From an uncultured Opitutaceae bacterium (lineage in GTDB: Bacteria > Verrucomicrobiota > Verrucomicrobiia > Opitutales > Opitutaceae): a DNA stretch of 15,935 nucleotides. The DNA lies in contig CAKZMS010000391.1 of the NCBI GenBank assembly GCA_937128785.1, positions 1-15,935 on the forward strand, read 5' to 3'. Below the pieces are notes generated by a model, which saw only the letters and a list, made by a program, of their open reading frames with translations, searched no databases and had not been told where the DNA came from. Positions 1-10,053 of this stretch are shown here, in pieces. Every line of letters begins with the position of its first letter. Positions within the stretch are counted from its first letter, which is position 1. The position numbers and the translations under genes are program-made.

Positions 1-1158
1 TTTGTCCCGTCGATGTTGGGGCTCTTTGTCGATGTGGCGGACCTGGCGCAGTGCACCTCGCTTCGCCGGATCATTTGTTCGGGCGAAGCCCTACCGGCCG
101 ATCTACCCGCCCGGCTTTTTTCCCGCCACCCCACCGTGGAACTCCACAATCTCTACGGGCCCACTGAAGCGGCGATCGATGTTTCCTACTGGGCCTGTCA
201 CCGTGATGCCGCCCCCAGACCTATTCCCATTGGTCGACCGGTCGCTCGCACGCAGCTCCACGTGTTAAACGAGGGCGGCGAACCGCAACCAATCGGCGTG
301 CCGGGAGAACTCCACATCGGCGGCGTTCAGTTAATGCGAGGCTACCACGGCCGCCCCGAACTCAACGCGGAGAAGCTGATCTCCGATCCCTTTGCCTCGA
401 CCGCTAACGCCCGCCTTTATCGCACCGGCGATCTGGTCAGCTGGCGCCCGGATGGCGCATTGGACTACCACGGCAGAATGGATGGCCAGGTGAAGCTCCG
501 CGGGTTCCGCATCGAACTCGGAGAAATTGAAACCGCGCTGGCGAACCGTGAAGGCATTCGGGAGGCCGTCGTTACGCTCCGGCAGGAGCCCGACCTCGAT
601 GCTCAATTGGTTGCTTATTTCATTCCCGAGCCGACGGAGACCGAGGAAATCAATATCCCCCATCTCCGGACTGAGCTGCGCCAGTTTTTGCCAGACTACA
701 TGGTGCCGGCGACATTCGTCCGCGTCGACGCGTGGCCGTTATCACCCAACGGCAAACGGGATCTCAAAGCGCTTCCGGACCCGCCTCGCGCCACCGATTC
801 GCCCGTCTCATCCAGCGCGCCGACCGCAACGGCTTCTCCCGTGGAAGCCAAATTGAGGGACCGTTGGGCCGAGCTGCTGGGTCATGCCACGTTCGGATTG
901 GACGACAACTTTTTTGATCTCGGCGGTCATTCACTTCACCTGGGCCGACTGCACGCCGAACTCCAAACCGCGGGGCATGCGGATCTCACTTTGGTGGAGT
1001 TGTTTCAATATCCGACCATCCGCACGCTCGCTCGCCGGTTGGACGGCACCAGCCCTGATCGCCCATCAATCCGCTCCAGCGCAGAAACCTCTTCCAGTCG
1101 TCCCGGCACCCTCGCCCATCAACGCGCCCAACGCCGCAAGGCCCGCAATCGCTCATGA
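1..1158 (+). CDS. NRPS, 3' part: adenylation domain (serine-type) and PCP
   Basis: This is the C-terminal end of a nonribosomal peptide synthetase whose 5' part lies before the window; the frame is open from base 1, so the ATG at 13 is internal. Codons 1 to about 262 are the second half of an A domain: A5 is LYGPTEAAIDVSYW, A7 YRTGDL, A8 GQVKLRGFRIELGEIE, A10 NGKRDLKAL with the adenylate-contacting Lys at codon 252. The visible specificity residues read I-S-L-I-D-K, matching the end of the known serine code DVWHISLIDK; the first four lie upstream, so serine is likely but unproven. A PCP follows at codons 281-352, with the phosphopantetheine Ser at codon 311 in DLGGHSLH. Its wording (HSLHLGRLHAEL, LVELFQYPTI) resembles carrier domains that precede a ketosynthase, which fits the next gene. 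The protein ends in an Arg/Ser/Pro-rich tail of about 30 residues. Its stop overlaps the next start (ATGA). Confidence 0.95.
   Translation, partial: FVPSMLGLFVDVADLAQCTSLRRIICSGEALPADLPARLFSRHPTVELHNLYGPTEAAIDVSYWACHRDAAPRPIPIGRPVARTQLHVLNEGGEPQPIGVPGELHIGGVQLMRGYHGRPELNAEKLISDPFASTANARLYRTGDLVSWRPDGALDYHGRMDGQVKLRGFRIELGEIETALANREGIREAVVTLRQEPDLDAQLVAYFIPEPTETEEINIPHLRTELRQFLPDYMVPATFVRVDAWPLSPNGKRDLKALPDPPRATDSPVSSSAPTATASPVEAKLRDRWAELLGHATFGLDDNFFDLGGHSLHLGRLHAELQTAGHADLTLVELFQYPTIRTLARRLDGTSPDRPSIRSSAETSSSRPGTLAHQRAQRRKARNRS
1155..1158 (+). promoter_or_regulatory. ATGA stop/start overlap
   Basis: The ATG of the PKS gene (1155-1157) overlaps the TGA of the upstream NRPS gene (1156-1158). 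No good Shine-Dalgarno sequence precedes it; the nearest is a weak AAGG about 13 bases upstream. The start probably depends on translational coupling, which would help keep the two partner proteins in step. Confidence 0.7.
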
Positions 1159-4100
1159 CTTCCCCACCACCCGTGCGTGAACAGGATGTAGCGGTAATCG
1201 GCATGGCTTGCCGACTACCGGGAGCGGAGAATGTGGATGCGTTCCTGAGCTTATTGCGCGAAGCCAGGGAAGGCCTCACTCATTTCAGCCGCGAGGAACT
1301 GTTGGCGGCCGGCGTGGCCGCCGAGCTGCTGGATCGTCCGGACTACGTTCGGACCAACGGCGTGCTGGCGCAGCCCGCCCGATTTGATGCCGCCTTCTTT
1401 GGCTACACGCCTCGCGAAGCCGAGCTCCTGGATGTTCAGCAACGGGTCTGGTTAGAGATCGTTTGGACCGCCATCGAACACGCGGGCTACGACCCGTCGG
1501 CGGTGCCGGGGCCGTGTGGTATCTTCGCCGGATCGGGACTCAATACCTACCTGCTCAATCAGCTTGCCGCCAATCCCGAGGTGGTGGAGTCGGCCGGTGG
1601 TTTCTCGGTGATGATCGCCAATGACAAAGATCACCTGGCCACCCGCGCCGCCTACAAACTCGATCTCCGGGGACCCGCGGTTGCCGTGCAAACCGCCTGC
1701 TCGACGTCACTGGTCGCCATTCACATGGCCACCCAGAGCATTCTCGCCGGGGAATGCGAAGTTGCCGTCGCCGGAGGCATTTCGCTGCGTGTGCCCCAAG
1801 AAACCGGCTACCTTTACCAGGAGGGCATGATTCTCTCACCCGACGGGCATTGTCGGGCGTTCGACGCAGCGGCCGCTGGCACCGTAGGCGGAAACGGCGC
1901 CGGCGCAGTCGTGTTGAAACGCGCGGAAGACGCCATCGCCGATGGCGATACCATTCATGCGGTCATCAGGGGATCCGCCATCAATAATGATGGAGCGGCC
2001 AAGGTCGGCTACACCGCCCCCGGACCGGATGGGCAGAGCACGGTCATCGCCGAAGCCCTGTCCGTGGCGGAAGTCTCCGCCCGCGACATCGGCTACGTCG
2101 AAGCCCACGGAACGGGCACAAAGATGGGTGACCCCATCGAGGTGGCCTCGCTCACCCAAGCGTTCCGTCACGACACCGAAGATTGCGGCTACTGCACGCT
2201 CGGAGCGGTCAAAACCAACGTGGGGCATCTGGATGCCGCGGCCGGCGTGGCCGGATTCATCAAGACCGTGCTCTCTCTGCGCGAAGCGATGCTCTTCCCC
2301 ACTCTGCACCAGCAGGAAGCCCCTCCTCAGATCGACTTCGCATCATCCCCTTTTCGCGTCTCCGGCACGTTGGCCCCCTGGTCGGCTAACGCGGGACAAC
2401 GCCGTCGGGCGGGCGTAAGTTCATTCGGCATCGGTGGAACCAACGCGCACGTGGTGCTGGAGGAACCTCCACCGGCTCCTGTCCCGCCGTCACGCGATGG
2501 CCCTGAACTCCTGATCGTGTCGGCGCGGACTCCCGAGGGACGTGACCAACTCGCCCGTGCTCTCAAGCAAGTGGACCCTAAAACCTCCCTGTCCGCCGCC
2601 GCTCGGACGTTGGCCCTGGGCCGCAAGTTCTTCGTCGAACGCTGCGCGATGGTCGGCGGGCGTTTTGAAGATCTTCGCCCCGTCGCTCAGGACTCCACTG
2701 ATCAAACACGCTCCACTGTTTTCCTGTTTCCCGGACAGGGTTCCCAGCTTCCGGGTATGACTGCCGGGCTTTATCGAGAGGATCCGGAGTTCAAACGATT
2801 GATCGATCAAGGAGCTGAAATGCTCATGCCGCATCTGGCCGGTAAAAATCTGCGTTCCCTGCTGCTCGCCGATTCCCACGACCGGGACGCGGCTGAGCAA
2901 CTCAAGCAGACCTCGATCACGCAGCCCGCGCTCTTTCTGGTCTGCCACGCGCTGGCCACCCGCCTGCAGGATCTCGGAGTCACTCCCGACGCCATGCTCG
3001 GGCACAGTATCGGTGAGTGGGTGGCCGCGAGTCTCGCCGGGGTCATGCCCTACGAGGAGGCCCTGCGGCTCGTCGCCCTGCGCGGTCGGCTGATGGAGGC
3101 CCAGCCTCCCGGCGTGATGGCTGCCATCGGCGCAGATGAAGCAACGGTCAGCACTGATCTACCGTCCGGGCTGGAAGTAGCCGCGGTGAACTCGCCGCAG
3201 CAGACCGTAATTTCCGGTGCGACTTCCCTCATCGATCAACACCTCGCTATCCTCGAGGCAAAGGGCATTACCGGCACGCGTCTGGCCACCTCTCACGCCT
3301 TTCATTCCGCCGCGATGCAACCAGCGGCCGATACGTTGGCTGAGGCCTTGGGCAGCGTGTCACTGCACGCGCCCCACCGCCGCTGGATCCCGGACGTAAC
3401 CGGCGATTGGCTACGACCCGAAGATGCGACGTCTCCCGACTACTGGGCTCAACAACTTCGGTCCCCGGTTCGCTTCGCCGATGGCATCAAAACCCTCCTG
3501 ACGCCGGGGCCTGCGCTCATGGTGGAGGTGGGACCGGGACGCACCGCGAGTAGCCTGGTTCGTCGACAAATCGATTGGACCGAAAACCATCGCAGCGTCG
3601 CCTCGCTCCCGACACCCATAACCGATGATAGCTTACTGCCGGCGGTCGGGGCGATCTGGTGCGCCGGTGGATCCGTCGATTGGGAAAAGCACTACAGCGA
3701 TCGCCCGCTTCCGCGCGTGCCGCTCCCGACCTATCCTTTTGCGGGAGCCGAATACTGGATCGAAGCTAAACCTGGTTCGCCGCCCACCAAGCCACCGCGC
3801 GCCGTGGACGACTGGATGCATTTGCCTTCCTGGCAGCGTTGCCCCGCACCTCAACCGGAGGGCGCGGTGTCCGACGCCACCTGGGCCGTCATCGGCGGTC
3901 CCTGCGATTGGCAACAGGCCGTCACATCGCGCTTAGACCAAGCGGGCGCCATCATGACCACTGATGCGACCGCCGCTCGATGGATCATCGATCTCCGGGG
4001 AATGAAATCGCCGGCTGATTTGATCGGTGGTTTTCTGGAGCTTCAACAAACCGTCCGGGAGCTTGCGGCGGATGATACTGATCCCCAACGACGACTGCTC

Positions 4101-6803
4101 GTGGTCACCACCGGCCTCGCGGCCCTAGCCGATGAGCAACCGGTAAATCCGTCCAAGTCTTTGCTGCTGGGCCCATGCCGGGTGCTGCCTCGAGAAGCTC
4201 CTCTTTGCGATTCGCGCTTGGTCGATCTGGTGACGGAACCACCCACGGAAGCCGCCGTAGAGTGTCTTGTGCGGGAGGCGATGAGTCCGGATTCCCATGG
4301 GGTTGTTTTGTGGCGGCACGGAAAACGTTGGGCCGAATCGCTCATCCCAGTTCCCCGTCAATCCGACCTACCTGCGGCCAAAGGCAACTGCACGCTGATC
4401 ACCGGCGGATTGGGCGGTCTGGGCGGCGAGATTGCGGCAGACGTGGCAGCGCAACCCAACCATCATCTCGTGCTCGTGGGCCGATCCAACGTCGACCAGC
4501 GAATCGAGTCTCGGCTGGTCGACCTGCGGGCCAAAGGCGCCACGGTCCAGTATGAGCAAACCGATATCACCGATGCCTCTCAGGTGGCAGCCCTGCATGA
4601 AAGACTAAGGCGCAAATCGTGCACGGTTACCCGTATCGTGCACGCCGCCGGCGTTCCCGCCAGTGGCAGCCTGCTGCGCTCCGATGCCTTCCGCGCCCAA
4701 GCCGTCCTGGCACCCAAGGTAAACGGGACGCGAGCCCTGTGGGCCACATTTGGATCCGAGCTCACTGAGGGGATGATTTTAATGTCATCGGTTTCCGCGC
4801 GGCTCGGCGAATTTGGTCAGTCCGATTACACCGCCGCCAATGCGTTCATGGATGCCTTTGCCACCATCCATCACACCGCAGCTCGACCGGTTGTCAGCCT
4901 GAGCTGGGATGGTTGGGACGAGGTGGGAATGGCTGCACGACTGGGCCAAGAGCCCGGGATGGCGGAGTGGCATGAAGCGCGACGTTTCCAATTGATCAAG
5001 CCGGCCGATGGAGTGGCCGCATTCCATGCCGCGCTGAGTTTTGGGGAGGCTCATGTGGTGATCGCAACGCATGCTCTTTCCGGACGGCAGGTTTCTCCGG
5101 CGGAGCAATCCGTACCGGTTTCGTCGGCAGGCTCATCCCATGAGCGCCCAGATCTGGTTACGCCGTTTGCAGCTCCAACTGAGCAAATTGAGATTCGCAT
5201 CGCTCAGATTTGGAGTGAACTGCTCGGGTTAAAAACGGTGGGGATCGACGATAGTTTCTTTGATCTGGGCGGGCACTCCCTTCTCGCCACGCAAGTGCTC
5301 GCGCGATTGCGGGAGCACGAATTGGGCGCCATCAACCTGGCCCAGTTTTTCGAAAACCCCACCGTTCGGGGCCTCGCTGAGTTGATGGAGTCGGCGGTGG
5401 ACCCGACCGCCGCACCGCCGCTCGAACCGGTGCCGCGCGAGAATGGCCTGGCCCCGTTATCGTTCGCTCAGGAATCCCTGTGGTTGCTTGATCGCATGGA
5501 AGGGTCGAGCGCCCACTACAACGAATGCGGTGTCCAGCGACTCCGCGGTCCCTTGGATCCGGCGAGACTCCGCGAAGCTCTCGGGCAAGTCATGGATCGA
5601 CACGAAATCCTCCGCACGCGCTTCGTCGAGATTGAGGGCACCGCTCAACAACAGATTGTTCCGGCGACCGAAATCGAATGGGACTTGCCGTTGCTGGATT
5701 GGTCGGATCGTCGGCCAGAAAACGAGACCGAGGATCTGGAGAACCTCACGGCGGAACTCAAAGCGGAATCGTTCGATCTGAGCCAAGCGCCGCTCCTGCG
5801 GGGACGATTGATTCGCTGGAGCGATAACCATCACGTGCTGACCATCGTAGTGCATCACATCGTATTCGATGGGTGGTCCTCCCGGAACTTCTTTGCCGAG
5901 ATGTTGGCCGCCTACCGCGGCGAGTCCCTGCCGCCGCTCCCGCTGCAGTATGCCGATTTCGCGCATTGGCAGCGCCAAGCCATCTCGCCCACTGAGCGGG
6001 CGCGGCTGGGATCTTATTGGCAGGAAACCTTCCGGCCGCTGCCTGCACCCTTGGCTTGGCCCCAAGGTCGAACCCGTCCGCCGCGGCAGACCTTTGCGGG
6101 GCAGTTCCATGGGTTCGAATTGGATACGGCTCTTTCGCAAAAGCTGACGGAGTTGGGACGCGAAACCGATGCCTCACCGTTTATGGTATTGCTGGCCGCT
6201 TATGCCGCCGTCTTGTCCCGCCACGCTGCCCAGGAAGAGGTGGTCATCGGCAGTCCGGTGGCTGGCCGGGATCAACGCGAACTGGAACCGTTGATCGGGT
6301 ATTTCGTAAATCCCCTGCCTCTACGCATCGATCTCAGAGAGAATCCCCATTTCACCGATCTCGTAGCCCGGACCCGGACGCAGGTTTTGGCGGCCTACGC
6401 CCATCAGTCACTGCCCTTCCAGCAAATCATCGAAGCCATCGCCCCACCGCGAGATCCCGCGCGTTCCGCGTTGTTCCAAACCATGCTAATCTTCCAAAAC
6501 CAGACCCCGGACCCAGAAACTCCCCCCGGGTTTACCTTGGAACCATGGCTGCCCCACACCGGCCCGGCTCGTTCGGATCTGGACTTCTATGTTTGGCAAA
6601 AATCGGAACGCCTGGAGGGCTACTTCCTCTTCAATTCAGACATTTTTGAGCGCGAAGAAATCAAACGCTTCAGCCTGCGACTGCAGACTTTTTTGAAATC
6701 GGCATTGGGCTCGCCCGATCAGCCCATCGCCGCCTTGAAATTTGACGAATCTTTTTCACTACCCGGCCTTGGCAGCCGTCGACGGCCTCCCTCAGGGTCT
6801 TAA
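1155..6803 (+). CDS. type I PKS with C-terminal condensation domain (KS-AT-KR-CP-C)
   Basis: This 1882-residue protein should extend the aminoacyl chain from the upstream PCP by one malonate unit and reduce it. KS, about 8-430, has Cys182 in TACSTS, His318 in EAHGTGT and His358 in NVGH. AT, about 521-830, has Ser618 in GHSIGEW and HAFHS (His717), the malonyl-CoA signature. A post-AT linker ends near 870 and the KR structural half follows. KR, about 1075-1260, has the NADPH loop TGGLGGLG from 1083 and a full tetrad Lys1188, Ser1212, Tyr1225, Asn1229, so a beta-hydroxyl is predicted. There is no room for DH, ER or methyltransferase. The carrier domain, about 1325-1400, has Ser1375 in DLGGHSLL. 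A C domain, about 1430-1865, has HHIVFDG (His1567, His1568, Asp1572, Gly1573) and IGYFVNPLPLR. The protein stops right after this C domain with a short tail containing SRRR and has no A domain; the next gene also opens with a C domain, which is unusual. Confidence 0.95.
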   Translation: MTSPPPVREQDVAVIGMACRLPGAENVDAFLSLLREAREGLTHFSREELLAAGVAAELLDRPDYVRTNGVLAQPARFDAAFFGYTPREAELLDVQQRVWLEIVWTAIEHAGYDPSAVPGPCGIFAGSGLNTYLLNQLAANPEVVESAGGFSVMIANDKDHLATRAAYKLDLRGPAVAVQTACSTSLVAIHMATQSILAGECEVAVAGGISLRVPQETGYLYQEGMILSPDGHCRAFDAAAAGTVGGNGAGAVVLKRAEDAIADGDTIHAVIRGSAINNDGAAKVGYTAPGPDGQSTVIAEALSVAEVSARDIGYVEAHGTGTKMGDPIEVASLTQAFRHDTEDCGYCTLGAVKTNVGHLDAAAGVAGFIKTVLSLREAMLFPTLHQQEAPPQIDFASSPFRVSGTLAPWSANAGQRRRAGVSSFGIGGTNAHVVLEEPPPAPVPPSRDGPELLIVSARTPEGRDQLARALKQVDPKTSLSAAARTLALGRKFFVERCAMVGGRFEDLRPVAQDSTDQTRSTVFLFPGQGSQLPGMTAGLYREDPEFKRLIDQGAEMLMPHLAGKNLRSLLLADSHDRDAAEQLKQTSITQPALFLVCHALATRLQDLGVTPDAMLGHSIGEWVAASLAGVMPYEEALRLVALRGRLMEAQPPGVMAAIGADEATVSTDLPSGLEVAAVNSPQQTVISGATSLIDQHLAILEAKGITGTRLATSHAFHSAAMQPAADTLAEALGSVSLHAPHRRWIPDVTGDWLRPEDATSPDYWAQQLRSPVRFADGIKTLLTPGPALMVEVGPGRTASSLVRRQIDWTENHRSVASLPTPITDDSLLPAVGAIWCAGGSVDWEKHYSDRPLPRVPLPTYPFAGAEYWIEAKPGSPPTKPPRAVDDWMHLPSWQRCPAPQPEGAVSDATWAVIGGPCDWQQAVTSRLDQAGAIMTTDATAARWIIDLRGMKSPADLIGGFLELQQTVRELAADDTDPQRRLLVVTTGLAALADEQPVNPSKSLLLGPCRVLPREAPLCDSRLVDLVTEPPTEAAVECLVREAMSPDSHGVVLWRHGKRWAESLIPVPRQSDLPAAKGNCTLITGGLGGLGGEIAADVAAQPNHHLVLVGRSNVDQRIESRLVDLRAKGATVQYEQTDITDASQVAALHERLRRKSCTVTRIVHAAGVPASGSLLRSDAFRAQAVLAPKVNGTRALWATFGSELTEGMILMSSVSARLGEFGQSDYTAANAFMDAFATIHHTAARPVVSLSWDGWDEVGMAARLGQEPGMAEWHEARRFQLIKPADGVAAFHAALSFGEAHVVIATHALSGRQVSPAEQSVPVSSAGSSHERPDLVTPFAAPTEQIEIRIAQIWSELLGLKTVGIDDSFFDLGGHSLLATQVLARLREHELGAINLAQFFENPTVRGLAELMESAVDPTAAPPLEPVPRENGLAPLSFAQESLWLLDRMEGSSAHYNECGVQRLRGPLDPARLREALGQVMDRHEILRTRFVEIEGTAQQQIVPATEIEWDLPLLDWSDRRPENETEDLENLTAELKAESFDLSQAPLLRGRLIRWSDNHHVLTIVVHHIVFDGWSSRNFFAEMLAAYRGESLPPLPLQYADFAHWQRQAISPTERARLGSYWQETFRPLPAPLAWPQGRTRPPRQTFAGQFHGFELDTALSQKLTELGRETDASPFMVLLAAYAAVLSRHAAQEEVVIGSPVAGRDQRELEPLIGYFVNPLPLRIDLRENPHFTDLVARTRTQVLAAYAHQSLPFQQIIEAIAPPRDPARSALFQTMLIFQNQTPDPETPPGFTLEPWLPHTGPARSDLDFYVWQKSERLEGYFLFNSDIFEREEIKRFSLRLQTFLKSALGSPDQPIAALKFDESFSLPGLGSRRRPPSGS

Positions 6804-8170
6804 TTCGCCTCAGTTGTATGGAGCCCTCCCTATCACCTCACCAAGAACGACTTTGGTTTATCGACCACTTTGAGCGGGGTCATGTCTACCCGCATCCGCC
6901 CGTCTACCATAATCTCCCGCTGGTGTTGGCTGGAGAGGGTTTATTGGGAGCCTCCATGGCGGAGTCCGTGTTGGCCGATTTGGTGGCCCGGCACGAGGTA
7001 TTGCGCACTCAATTCGAGGAGGATGGAGTTCCCGCCGTTCCCGTGATTCGAGACCAGGTGCAACCGCTCTGTGCAACCGTCGAACTGCCCGCCGGAGCCT
7101 CGGAAAACGACGTCGTGAACGCACTCATCGCCGCCAACGCGATACCATTCACCTTGGACCAAGATCCGCTGATACGGGCCAAGGTGTTTCGCATCGCCGG
7201 CGAGCCGGCAACCGGACGCTTCTGGTGGTTGATCACGGTGCACCACCTTGTCGCTGATCAACGTTCCCTGGAACTGCTGGCCGCCGAAATCGCCGCCACC
7301 TTGCGGGGTGAAAATGTGACCCCGCCCGACATCCACTATCCCGATTACGTGGCATGGCAGCGGGACCTGCCGAAACAGGTCTGGGAGCCCCAGCAGTTTT
7401 ATTGGAAGTGGCAGTTGCGCGGACGCCTTTCTCCGCTCGAGCTTCCCACCGCCCGACCGCGCCAGGCGGTGCATGTGTTCGCTCCCGCCCGTCACACCTT
7501 TCGATGGAATAAGCCGGTGGTGGACGCAGTGCGCTCCCTGGCGCGGGAAAGCGAGACGTCTCCCGTTGCGGTCTCGCTCGCCGTATTCAAGCTCTTGTTG
7601 CACCGTTATGCGCAACAAGCTGAAATCGTCATCGGCACGCGAGCGGACAACCGCCGTCAAGAGGGGACCGAATCGGTAATCGGCCCCGTTTCCAATCTGG
7701 TGGTGCTGCGTAGCACCTTGAGCGGTGACATGTTGCTGGCGGATTTGATCGCTCAGACCTCCCGAATCCACCGCGAGGCATGCGATCACCAAGAGATGCC
7801 GTTCGATTCCCTCGTGCAGGTGCTCAACCCCGCCAAGGACATGAGCCGCACCGCCCTGTTTGATGTATTGGCCACGGTGCAGGAAACGCCCGCGCCCGAG
7901 TTGGATGGCGGTGCGGTCGGCCCGCTTCACCGGGTCGACCTCAATCTGGGGCATGGCAAATACGACCTCGCGCTTCATCTGGAGTTCACCCGGGAAGACG
8001 AGGTCGCCGGAACCCTGACTTACAATTCGACGCTGCATGATGAGCCATTCGTCGCGCAACTGAGCCGCCACTTCACTGCGCTCGTAGAAACGGCCCCGCA
8101 GCATCAGCAGACTCCCATCGCCGACATACCGTTGCTCACGACCGCAGAGGAAGCTCAGCAACTCTCCTAC
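5430..8170 (+). other. back-to-back condensation domains split across two genes
   Basis: The C domain ending the PKS protein (about 5430-6760) is followed, after a stop codon and 14 bases, by the C domain that opens the next protein (about 6830-8170). No adenylation or carrier domain lies between them. The first has an intact HHIVFDG. The second has HHLVADQ, keeping the second His (143) and Asp (147) but with Gln148 in place of Gly, and its usual FVNTLPLR segment reads GPVSNLVVLR. Both keep RHE(I/V)LRT and the MPF/LPF segment. One peptide bond to Thr needs only one C domain, so the other has a different, structural or lost role. Confidence 0.85.
6804..6817 (+). other. 14-base gap between PKS and Thr NRPS genes
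   Basis: This is the only non-coding stretch in the window. It has no purine-rich ribosome binding site, no hairpin and no recognisable promoter. The short gap argues that both genes lie on one transcript. Confidence 0.75.
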
Positions 8171-10053
8171 TTCAACGATACCGCGGCGGAAGCTCCGCGG
8201 GAACACACGTTGGTAAACCGTTTGGAGCGACAAGTTGACCGGGCTCCGGATCGTGTCGCCGTGCAGGGGGGAGAGGTCGAACTGACCTACGCCGAACTCG
8301 ATCACCGGGCCAATCAGTTGGCTCGCCGTTTGATTGGGCAAGGGGTCACGACGGACACCCTCGTAGCCGTCGCCCTGCCGCGGTCTGCCGAGTTGGTAGT
8401 CGCACTGCTCGCCGTGCTGAAAAGCGGCGGCGCCTACCTGCCGCTGGATCCTCATCACCCCGTCGATCGCATTCGCTTCACGCTGGAGGATTCCGGGGTC
8501 GGTCATCTTGTGAGTCGCACGGGAGTTCTACCCGACTCGGCGCTACCGGCGACTGTCTCCCAATTCTCCCTGCTCGACTGCGATGCAGCGGAGATTGCCG
8601 CAGAGGATACTGGCCGTCCCGCGGTGACCACGCGGCCGGGGAATCTCGCTTATTGCATCTATACCTCGGGGTCCACGGGACGACCCAAGGGTGTCCTGAT
8701 CGAACACCGTCAGGTGGTGCGCCTGATGGAGACCGACCGGAGCCCCTTCGACTTTGGATCAGATGACGTCTGGTCCCTGTTCCATTCCACCTGTTTCGAT
8801 TTTTCGGTCTGGGAAATGTATGGTGCCCTGCTGTTTGGCGGGAAGCTGATAGTATTGGCCTCGGAAACTACCCGCGATCCCGAACAATTCGCTGCCCAAC
8901 TGCTGACTGACAAGATCACGGTATTGAACCAGACGCCGAGTGCATTTCGCCAAGTGGACGAAGCCTTGGCCCGGCGAGGCTACCCGGCCTTGGCTTTGCG
9001 CCAGGTGATTTTCGGTGGCGAAGCCCTAGCTCCGCTACATCTCAAGAGATTCGCTGAGGCCTACCCTCACATCGCCTTGATCAATATGTATGGCATCACC
9101 GAAACCACGGTCCATGTCACCCACCACCGGATCACCGATGACGACATCACCCTCAATCGCCCCATCATCGGTCGACCGTTGCCCACCACCACCACGCTGG
9201 TGCTGGATTCGCAGCAGCGGCTTTTACCTTTGGGGGTGGCCGGAGAAATTTGTATCGGCGGCGAAGGCCTCGCTCGTGGTTACCTGAACCGGCCCGAGCT
9301 CACCCGCGAAAAGTTTATCGACCATCCCTATCAAACGGGAGCGCGGCTCTACCGTTCCGGCGATCGAGGTGCCCTGCAACCGAACGGCAATCTGCACCAT
9401 CTCGGCCGCATGGACGACCAAGTCCAGGTGCGCGGGTTCCGCGTCGAGCTTGGCGAGATCCGGACCTGTCTGCTGCGGCATTCCGTCGTGACTGAAGCCG
9501 AGGTCGTCGCCCGAGAAACCCCGGATCAAGGTCCCCTATTGACCGCCTACCTCGTGACGGAACGTCCTACCGAAACCGCCGAACTCCGCGCCCACGCCGG
9601 TGAGACCCTGCCCGACTACATGATCCCCCATGCCTTCGTGCCGATGAACGCCCTGCCCTTGACCGCCAACGGCAAAGTGGATCGTAAAGCCTTGCCTGAT
9701 CCGGCCGAAGCCGAGCGGGCAGCCGGCATCGAATATTCCGCTCCGATCAACGAGGTGGAGACATTTCTGGCCCGTAATTATGCCAAGTTGTTGTCGGCGG
9801 AAGAGGTGGGCCGGGATCATCATTTCTTCGAATTGGGTGGGCACTCTCTCTTGGCGGCCCAATTGGTCTCCCGGCTCCGTGAAGAGTATCAGATCGAACT
9901 TCCCCTGAAGCACGTTTTCTCCTCTCCCACCGTGGCCGCCCTGGCCGAGGTCATCGCCCGTCTCCGCACCGATTCTCCCGCCCTCCCGGCTTCTGATATG
10001 ATCCCACGCGCCGCGCGCCGCCCGGCTGCCAGTCTGTCATCACCTGAAAAACT

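Noticed and set aside
3765..4380. Dehydratase or methyltransferase between AT and KR
   Set aside because: No HxxxGxxxxP or SAM-binding glycine motif was seen, and the length fits the post-AT linker plus the KR structural half only.
6760..6830. Frameshift joining the PKS and Thr NRPS genes into one
   Set aside because: Reading past the TAA in the PKS frame gives no domain sequence, and the next gene has its own ATG directly before a complete C domain. The first C domain also appears complete, so two separate genes fit better.
7235..7270. Heterocyclization (Cy) domain in the Thr module
   Set aside because: Cy domains have DxxxxDxxS. Here the first position is His (HHLVADQRS), so this is a variant condensation domain.
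6941..8506. Long open frame of 521 codons on the minus strand
   Set aside because: It lies opposite the clearly coding C and A domains of the Thr module and gives no recognisable motifs. It is an antisense shadow in high-GC sequence, as are the other minus-strand frames.
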